Positions 56,801 to 64,000 of a stretch of 64,000 nucleotides of DNA are shown piece after piece; position 1 is the first letter of the stretch; each line of letters starts with the position of its first letter. The DNA is taken from the NCBI GenBank assembly GCA_050084515.1, contig CM114272.1, positions 59,954,001-60,018,000 on the forward strand, read 5' to 3'. The notes beneath the pieces are model-generated. The model saw nothing but the letters and a program-made list of their open reading frames with translations, had not been told where the DNA came from and did not search any database. Position numbers and translations under genes: made by a program. The DNA is from Blasia pusilla (lineage: Eukaryota > Marchantiophyta > Marchantiopsida > Blasiales).

Positions 56801-57454
56801 GATTCGATTTTATTTTTTTATTATTTTATTTGAAGTCTGAATGCGCGCGAAAGCTCGAAAGCTCCTTCTCGAATTCTAAACAAATATTAGATTTACTTTA
56901 AACTATTGTTCATTCGTCCAACCAAAGAGCAGAACCAATCAACTATGTATGTATGGAATTGTCGTATTAGTATGGATCGGTCAATCCGGTGGATACATGC
57001 CCTGCCACCTGTGACACTGTGACTGAAGGAGGGATAGCCTCCGCCATGTGTTGCAACCTGCTACATGACGGGAACTGGACGGAGGACCATGCTCACCGAA
57101 CGGGAACTAACCGAGGACTATCACCCCGAAGTGAAACCGGTTCTTTCTCCGCGTGTCACTATACACGTGCCCATGTACGGCGGTACTGAGTTTTCTCGTC
57201 TGAAGACCGGGGATTGTTTTGACAAAGAGCGGATCGGCTCGAGCTCGCCGCCGCTGAATTCCTCAGTGCGACTAGAGGAATGAGACCTGAAGTCCTCCCC
57301 TTGTGTGCAGGTGGTGGATATCAGAGCATGTCGTCTCCGGTTTCCTTCATCTCCTGGACAGATTCAAACTTTGCCATATCGATGTTCACTGCAGCTGTGT
57401 TTTGACTGGGGGAACGCAGAATGTCATAGGAGATCAGGGGACAGTACTTGAAAG
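53866..57454. other. Spacer between small-gene copies C and D
   Basis: No gene supported. A 72-codon frame at 55339-55557 and others here have no recognisable domain or paralogue. A short duplication (CCCCCCAAAGGTAGTTCG-like, 54640-54680) is present. Confidence 0.4.
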
Positions 57455-57463
57455 TATATAAGG
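57455..57463 (+). promoter_or_regulatory. TATA box of small-gene copy D
   Basis: TATATAAGG about 287 bp upstream of the ATG at 57742. Confidence 0.5.
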
Positions 57464-57741
57464 AGCTTATTTGAGCTGAGGTTTCACCATCAGCATACGC
57501 AGGATACAAACTTGGAGCAGATTCAATCGACACTAGTCATTCATGTCCTCTTTAGAGTTGTAATTCAGCCTTCGTCCGCACCTCCTGTTCAAAGAGTGAA
57601 AGTCTACCTTTTCGCAATCTGATTCTGCGCGAGGGAGGTTGCAGTCACCAGCCAGTTGAAGGATTTCTATCGTGACTTTAAGTTTGGTTGACGTACGAGA
57701 CGTTTTCTGTTGGATTTCGACTCACTTCCACCGTATTCGAG

Positions 57742-58166
57742 ATGGCTGACCACAATGACGTATGTTACTGAACTTCCCTTTCTCCCATGGCAAACTAATT
57801 CTTTACTTTCATCTAAATTCAATGTTAATGACGAGATTCTTAGATTTCAGGATATTATGGCGACGATCATTCATTCAATGTGCTGCACGCGTCCATCAAT
57901 CTTTTTGATTTCCAGGACTTACCATGCACTGTTCCACGATATGAATACAGGTTTTCGGCAATGACGATTGTCCTCCTTGGCTAACAGCCTCTCAGGAGCA
58001 CGAACGTCAGTTCCATGCGACGTCATATGCATCAACATTCGAAGTCACGACGTCGAATGCAGCGCGAGTAAAGCCGACATCCTGCTCCGGCCTACAGCTA
58101 GTAGCTACGGCAGGGACTCGGATGCAGTGGTCGATCACTGGAAATGAAACAGCTGAGAGTGGCTGA
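57742..58166 (+). CDS. Unrecognised 77-residue protein, tandem family copy D
   Basis: Exon 1 (57742-57759) encodes MADHND with a GTATGT donor. Exon 2 (57951-58166) begins after ATACAG with VFGNDDCPPWLT, keeps QFH, TSCSGLQLVA and an ESG end, then TGA. Exon 1 is protein-identical to copy C. The middle is the most diverged of the four. The same intron phase and borders and the conserved start and end blocks argue for a real gene. Function unknown. Confidence 0.6.
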
Positions 58167-58394
58167 CTCGCCGGCACGGATCAACAATCGCATGCATTCC
58201 TAGATAGGGAAAACTGCAGTGCGTTGCAAGCTGCACACGGTTCAGATACCTCTCCGATCGCGGAACCCCCCACATCGCAGTGAGCACGATAAACCGGTGG
58301 AAGGCGGATTCGCTACCTGGCTACGGATCCACACAGAGTCGCGGGGATCTCGTATATCCTCCTCATCTATCTGCCACGGCAACCCCATTACCAT

Positions 58395-58545
58395 TCCTGA
58401 AAATCTTTCAGGAGTGGGAACCCTACCTCGCTACCGATCCCCGGTAGCGAGGTGAAAGTGCGTCCAGATTGATCATCCGGAAACGATTCCCACTCCTGAA
58501 CGATTCCCCTTCGTTTCCGGATGATAACCGGGACGCACTTTCATA
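58395..58545. repeat. Cluster of inverted repeats downstream of copy D
   Basis: Two stem-loops lie back to back. One has arms ACCTCGCTACC and GGTAGCGAGGT (about 58423-58453). The next has arms of about 32 nt with TGAAAGTGCGTCC and ATCATCCGGAAACG facing their complements (about 58452-58542), with a loop around CACTCCTGAACG. This may be a foldback element or MITE remnant. Confidence 0.7.
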
Positions 58546-60334
58546 TGCGAACGTGCAGCAGAACTGGTGCCGCAAAAGTACGAGGGAGGAAGATGATCAG
58601 AGAAACATGAACAGTTCCTCTCTGTAGAACACCTCCCTCCTCCGTTCGATCAAAATCGACGGCTTGGACGTGACAGAGGCTAAAGGAGGGAGGAAGCGCG
58701 GCAGTCTCGTCGCACAGTAACGTACCTAGATCTCGCTACAACGGAAACCGTCAAGCCCTACTCTGCGGTACTGTGACACCGTGGGAAGCAAGGAACGGAC
58801 GGCCTCGGCAGACAGAACCAAAATAGCAAAACAGACAGCTCTGGTCTCGGAGACAGAAACACGAAAGCCCTGGCGGCGCACCTGCGGATCCGACGGCTCA
58901 TGGACCACGGCAGACATTAATTACGAATAATGAACTAGGTAGAATCCTCTTGAAATTCATAGCCTTTCGACGGAATTTTTGTATTTATTAGCTTAAGCTT
59001 TAGAGGGATAGTTTATCACGCGGGCTAACTTTATCAGCTCCAACCATTAGCCAGCGAGAAGCTATGATCCCATTGTTTTTTCGAAATTTGAAACTCCCGT
59101 GCTGAACCAAGGTTGGGATCCCACTATGAGTCCCTAACTCTTTAGTTACTTAGACATGTGTCAAGCGTATTTTGTTAAATTTTCAAAGTAATTTATTTAT
59201 CATTTAAAATCATGTTATCCCATTCCACATGCTCTTCTCAATTTTTTTCTACTCAAAGTCACTTGAATTTTATCCTAGTTAGTTTCATGTCTATCCGTTT
59301 TGGCAATTCTAATTATTTTCTCTCCTTTAAGATTTCCTCTCTCGTTATTAAATGTGGGGTTTGCTCTTTTCATCCTCAATTATGGTTTTTTTCCCTTTAT
59401 CTATACTATAATTGGATATTATTATTGGAGGAGTGATTTTGAATGGTGACACCCCACCCTTTTTTTCCCTTTAGATAAAGGGGAAAAATGATTTTTACCC
59501 TTTATCTAAAACATGGACTCACATCAAGAATGGAGAATCTTTTCTCGAAGGGATTTTTGAAACAATGACATTTGTATCAAAAATTTTTAATTTTTAAATC
59601 AAATTAAACATCAAGTTAACATTAAACAATAAATAGGACCACTCTCCTCCAAGGACTACTCTCCTCACACCCACGTAGTTGGTGGCCAACATTAGTGAGG
59701 AAACACCCCGCGTTTTGGCGATTTGAAGAGGGATACTTTTCTTCTTAATCGTATTTTATCTCACAAAGCAAATGAGGGCTTATTTTTACTAAGCATGATT
59801 AACAACTTCTTCAATATTTAAATGATCCTAGTCATTCATACTTAACACTTCAAAGGCGCATATCGAGGAGAAGACAAATGTACGCTTTCGAAGAAGGGGG
59901 CAAAGTACATAGGGTGAAATTTCTTGAATCCCTTTATGCTTCTTGAAATATGCACATCATTTCTTAGAGCATTTTTCTAGATTGAATATGCAGCACTTCT
60001 AAATCTTTCAGCTCCTACAATCCTATAGATGCACATGCATACACTTTAGCATTGCAACAACGTGTTTAGCACTACCGGTAAAATATAATACATGTCGTTG
60101 GTAGCTTACTGCAAAATAAAGGAGTTGAATAAAGGTCTCCATCTGCATCTAGTACTACTAGAGAACATAAATTTCTCCTCACTTGCACATGCATTACATG
60201 TAACTTTGCTACAATGTTAAGGTTGCAAAAGCTAGGTTGCTCCCGTACGTAAACTCTCATATCTCTACATGCACAAGCAAGACAAGAATGTGACTTTCTA
60301 GAATCTCATCTCCACTCTATTGCATGCAAGGAGA
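58546..60334. other. AT-rich stretch, no gene supported
   Basis: No convincing reading frame or repeat. A duplicated phrase TTTTTTCCCTTTA / ATAAAGGGGAAAAATG around 59460-59500 is a small inverted repeat. Confidence 0.35.
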
Positions 60335-60784
60335 AAGTTGTGAGAAAACTAAATGTGACAAAATCACTGAAATATATTGCAAATCTTGGAGATACAAAGT
60401 GGCTTAGTCCGTCCGTGCGCTCATAGAAGAGCTTCAATGGAACCTGAACATGGAGATAACTTGACACACGAGAATGCGCTACCTCTGTAGTTCTCGACTA
60501 TTTTACTACTCAAGAAACTAGGGTTTTTTACCTATTTTTCTTTGTTTCTATTTTAGAAAAAAATTTGCAAGGAAATTTAACCCTTTATTGCATTAAGGTG
60601 GCCCCGCACCCTGATGCAATGTAGGGTTTGATAAACCTAGTAACGCTACTCCATAAACCACCTACATCATATTACTATGACTCTTTCAACATCTAAGTTG
60701 GAACCATCAATCTAGGCTTCTCTTCATATAAGGGGGACGATCAGATTAATGATGTTGAGAGAAGTGGATGTTGAGAATCCAACA
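60335..60784 (-). repeat. Copia 3' LTR with polypurine tract
   Basis: On the minus strand a GAAGGGGGG tract is followed at once by TGTTGGATTCTCAAC, typical of a copia LTR start. The LTR runs to about 60335 (ending near TCTCACA; the exact border is not certain). Fragments of the same LTR lie at 42465-42575 and 43150-43365. Confidence 0.7.
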
Positions 60785-60879
60785 CCCCCCTTCAATATCC
60801 ACTCTCATGTGGACTACTATCTTGGACTGATGCCAGGACCCTTTATCGTTGAAGTTGATCTTCACTCAAAGCTTTGGTA

Positions 60880-62200
60880 AAGATGTCTACACGGTTATCC
60901 TATGCTAAACAATAGACTAACTTCAAAACCTCTCTCTCGATCAACTCAAGAAAAAAATGACACTGAATCTCTATGTGTTGTGTACGAGCATGAAACAGAG
61001 GGTTATGTGCTATGGCAATGTAACTCTTATTGTCACACCACATTACAATAGCACTTTCTCGTGCTTCTTCTATGTCCTTCAATATCCATCTCAACCATAC
61101 TGCTTCAAAAAACCCATAACAAGCCACATTGTACTCTACCTCGGTAGAAGGAAGAGCCACTATAGGTTGCTTCTTACTGACCCATGACACCACACCTAAT
61201 CCTACCAAGAAACAATAATCGGAAAGTGATCTCCAAGAATCTGAGTCTGTTACCTAATCCGAGTCAGAGAAGGCTGCCATTTCCGTCCCTCCTCCATAGA
61301 TAATGTCGTACTCAAGAATTCCTTTGATGTACTTTGACACACGCATCTCTGCCTTCCAATGATTCTCACGAGGCTTAGTTGAGAACCTACTCAACACTAC
61401 CACATCGAAGCTAATATGTGGTCTTGTGTTGCATAAAAATATCAAACTGCCCACAAGCTTTCTACACAACTTTTTATCTATCGATGATGAAACATCCTCC
61501 ATTGAGAGTTTCAACTGTACCTCCATAGGCGAGACTATTGCCTTACACTCGGTCATCCCGAATGCCTTCAAGATTTCTCTAGCATACTTTTGTTGAGAGA
61601 GAAAAAATAGAATCTGACTGTTGTCAAATCTCCAGCCCTATAAAGTAGTGCAAAAGACCTACATTTGACATATTAAACTCAGATTTCAACACTTTCTTCA
61701 TTTCCTCTATTTTCTTACTATGGTCTCGTGTGATGATCAGATCATCCACATACAGGATTGTCAAAATATACATCCCATCTTTGCAAAACACATACAATTT
61801 GCTTCTGGAGGACTCTTGATGAGACCCCTCTCTTGGAAGAATGTATCTATTTGTTGATACCATATCCTTGGGGCTTGCTTCAACCCATACAATGCTCGAT
61901 GAAGCAAACACACTTTCTTTTTTGATCCGGGTTTCTCAAAATTTTGTGGTTGAGATACTTACATCTTCTCCTTGAGACTCCCGTTCAAAAATACAGACTT
62001 CATATCGTATCGGTATCCACTCTATGAACATCCTTGTGCAATCCACCTCGCTTTGAGTTTATTCAATGTATCGTCTGACTTGTACTTGGTCTTGTACACA
62101 CACTTGGTGTGTATTATCTTCTTGTCCTTTGGCTTCTTAACCAAAGTCCAAGTTTCATTTGTTTCAATAGGATCCATCTCCAAGGCTGAGGTGGTGGTGG
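60880..62200 (-). pseudogene. Copia reverse transcriptase and RNase H, 5' truncated
   Basis: On the minus strand: NETWTLVKKPKDKKIIHTKC (62150-62090), a typical copia RT start; ILYVDDLIITRD (about 61755-61720), the polymerase box; CRKLVGSLIFLCNTRPHISF; and RNase H with PSTEVEYNVACYGF and MWCDNKSYIAIAHNP. At least four frame breaks (near 62020, 61915, 61630, 61250). Gag and integrase are absent because the element ends at about 62190, where LINE sequence starts. Confidence 0.85.
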
Positions 62201-62640
62201 CGGACGTGGTAGTCACAGATCCTACGCAGAAGGCAGTGCGAGCCCAAGTGGTGGCCCAAGGGCGAATGCTACAAGCAGCGGCGGCGGCGGCGGTGAAGAA
62301 GACACATATCTACAGTCGACTTCACGAGGGACACATCTTCATCCCCCTGGCCATAGAGATGTATGGGGCTATGGGGGAGAGGTTCGACTCGTTCCTTACG
62401 GACTGCGCCCATCATCTCCACTCGAGAAATGGGTTGTCCTTAGCTACTGCGATTCTCTATTGTAGGCAGCGGGTCTCCATAGCGTTGCAGCGTGCCCAGG
62501 CTAATGGGCTTTTGCGGCGGGCTCAGGCTATGGGAGACGCCGGCGCTAGAGGCCCTCTTAGTAGTACTCATAGCTCTCTTGTTGTTACTGATATTGTCTC
62601 TGCTTTTGGTGAGTTTCGTCGTTAGGGGGGGGGGAATGCC
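62190..62640 (+). pseudogene. LINE-like 3' fragment (RT C-terminal domain)
   Basis: An open frame reads DPTQKAVRAQVVAQGRML, an Ala-rich stretch, then FIPLAIEMYGAMGERFDSFL and ILYCRQRVSIALQRAQAN, ending in TAG at about 62623. The FxPLAxExYG block followed by RVSIALQRAQA resembles the C-terminal end of LINE-type polyproteins from plants and algae; I rely on memory of that pattern. The fragment is GC-richer than its neighbours. The following G9 tract and short 3' tail fit a LINE 3' UTR. Confidence 0.5.
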
Positions 62641-62749
62641 CCCTTCTTCCTTTTCTGGTCTTGTTGTGGCCTTCAAGTTTTGACTCTTTGAGTCCCCCTC
62701 TTTTGTACTTCTGATGGGTTTTCCATCACTCGTTTTTATCGAAGTGCAT

Positions 62750-64000
62750 CTTATTTCCTTTCTTGGGGAAAAAACCTCCTAAGATGATCACTTCCACATG
62801 TCCGACATGATTGTCCTTGCTGCGGGGCAGCAAATGAAGGAAATAGTCTCTGCGCAAGTGCCCCTCTAGGACCTGACTGAGGTCGTGTGAACCCCCCACG
62901 ACGCCCACTACTACTACCACCACCACTACTATGAGACTATGAGGTGGAGTGATGAACACGGGAAGTAGTAATCGTATCCCTACTGAATCCGGATGTCACC
63001 ACTCTCTCCTTCACCATGTTAAGCTCAATCTTCTCAGATAGAGCAAACACATGGGTCAATGTGGGTGAATCATCACTCATAAGAGTAGCATCACGTACCC
63101 TGGGGCGCAACTCTCTATCCAAGATCCCATACCAAAACTGGACTACGTGAGCCTCACTCACACCTTGGGTAACTGAAATCAAGCGTCGCATACGAGTGTA
63201 TGCCTCACGAAGACTCTCACCAGTCTTTCGCTCAAATTCCTGAAGACTCCTCAACTTCTCTTTCTTCACTCCCTGATAGTTCTTCTTCAACCTCTTGAAG
63301 AACTCAAGAAGGCTGAACGATGGTGGGGCACTAGTACCTCCACTAGTACCCCACCGGTACCTCCATGGGTACCTCCCACGGTACCCCCACTCGGCTCGCA
63401 CTGCGTACCACTCAACGTCGGGCTGGCTGGCATAGTAGGAGCACTACTACCAATACCACCATGGGTGATAGACACATAGCCTGGAGACCAATATTGTCTC
63501 CACGCCTCAATCTCAGTAACATGGTCCTTCCTAAACTCATGGTAATCCCCCCAAGTGCTGAAACAACCCCTTCCAAGCCAAGAAGGGTGTAAACAACGTG
63601 GCGTTCCGCAACATCTGCATATCACACCACGTATCAAACTCGTGCATGAAGTCCTCCAACTCAATGGTGCCCACTGCACCCGAGTATCGTTGTGGGCCCT
63701 TCATGGTCCCATATATCCCGTCCATGTCCCAAATCAATGGAGCTGCAACACTCAATAACAACATAGAAGACTCGGTGTTTGGAACACCCTCGTCCTCCTC
63801 TTCATCAACCATCAGAAGTGGAAAAGGTAGCCGATACCTCAATCCACTCCATGTAAAACCACCACTGTCCATATCACGGTCCCCAACCAGACCACTAGAC
63901 AGCTCCGTGATGACCAACGCCGATGCCGCACCACCACCAAATTACCACCACTAAGTAACCAAATGACGTCGATGTCGCTGTACTATTCTAGCTCAACTAG
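62750..64000 (-). pseudogene. Ty3 gag of the methyltransferase/PHD family, continues off window
   Basis: On the minus strand from the right edge: QRYSGAVGTIELEDFMHEFD (about 63690), the capsid-type region with SLLEFFKRLKKNYQGVKKEK and LREAYTRMRRLISVTQG (about 63330-63170), then VKERVVTSGFSRD (about 63015-62980), which matches the start of the right arm at 31108, and a zinc knuckle whose last Cys is lost (CRTCGSDHLRRFF, near 62800). It supplies the gag N-terminal part missing from both arms of the inverted repeat. Frameshifts near 63400 and 62940. Confidence 0.8.

Overview
The window looks like nuclear DNA of a plant or streptophyte alga. Genes carry GT..AG introns and TATA boxes, and the mobile elements are Ty3/gypsy, copia, LINE and Mutator-like (MULE) types. 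The species cannot be fixed from the sequence. No intact housekeeping gene was found; about two thirds of the window is nested, decaying transposons. I saw no rRNA, tRNA or bacterial-type features.

Region 1 (1-23.6 kb) holds three copies of one large MULE-like transposon. A complete inner copy (4232-16710) sits inside an outer copy (1-4231 plus 16711-about 20432), with a near-perfect 9-bp target duplication. A third, truncated copy (20433-23642) sits in an intron of the outer one. The outer and inner copies both show two divergent genes sharing a 1.3-1.4 kb promoter region. One is a MULE transposase with a WRKY/GCM1-like zinc finger, a DDE-type core and a SWIM finger. The other is a roughly 1.2-kb-residue-class product whose C-terminal part reads as a permuted (beta-class) N6-adenine/N4-cytosine DNA methyltransferase. 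The promoter regions and the introns of both genes are filled with about 70 copies of a 27-bp palindrome, spaced about 65 bp apart.

Region 2 (23.6-38.4 kb) is a large inverted repeat: two 5'-truncated copies of one Ty3/gypsy element, head to head. The order is gag (CCHC knuckle), C5-cytosine DNA methyltransferase, reverse transcriptase, RNase H, integrase, PHD finger, LTR. A fragment of an unrelated chromodomain Ty3 element interrupts the right arm in antisense. A third gag of this family runs off the right end (62.7-64 kb). So two unrelated transposon classes here each carry a DNA methyltransferase of different chemistry.

Region 3 (38.4-46 kb) is AT-rich and mostly featureless, with copia LTR scraps, small tandem repeats and one decayed reading frame.

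Region 4 (46-58.5 kb) holds a tandem family of four two-exon genes for an unrecognised protein of about 73-77 residues. Each has a TATA box about 240-335 bp upstream, a tiny first exon (M-A/G-D-H/P-N-D), an intron of about 145-190 bp and a second exon starting VFGNDD. One copy has lost its ATG.

Region 5 (58.5-64 kb) has a 5'-truncated copia element with its 3' LTR, joined to a LINE 3' fragment, then the Ty3 gag. All polyprotein and MULE reading frames carry stops or frameshifts, so they are annotated as pseudogenes. The four-gene family is the best candidate for functional host coding sequence.
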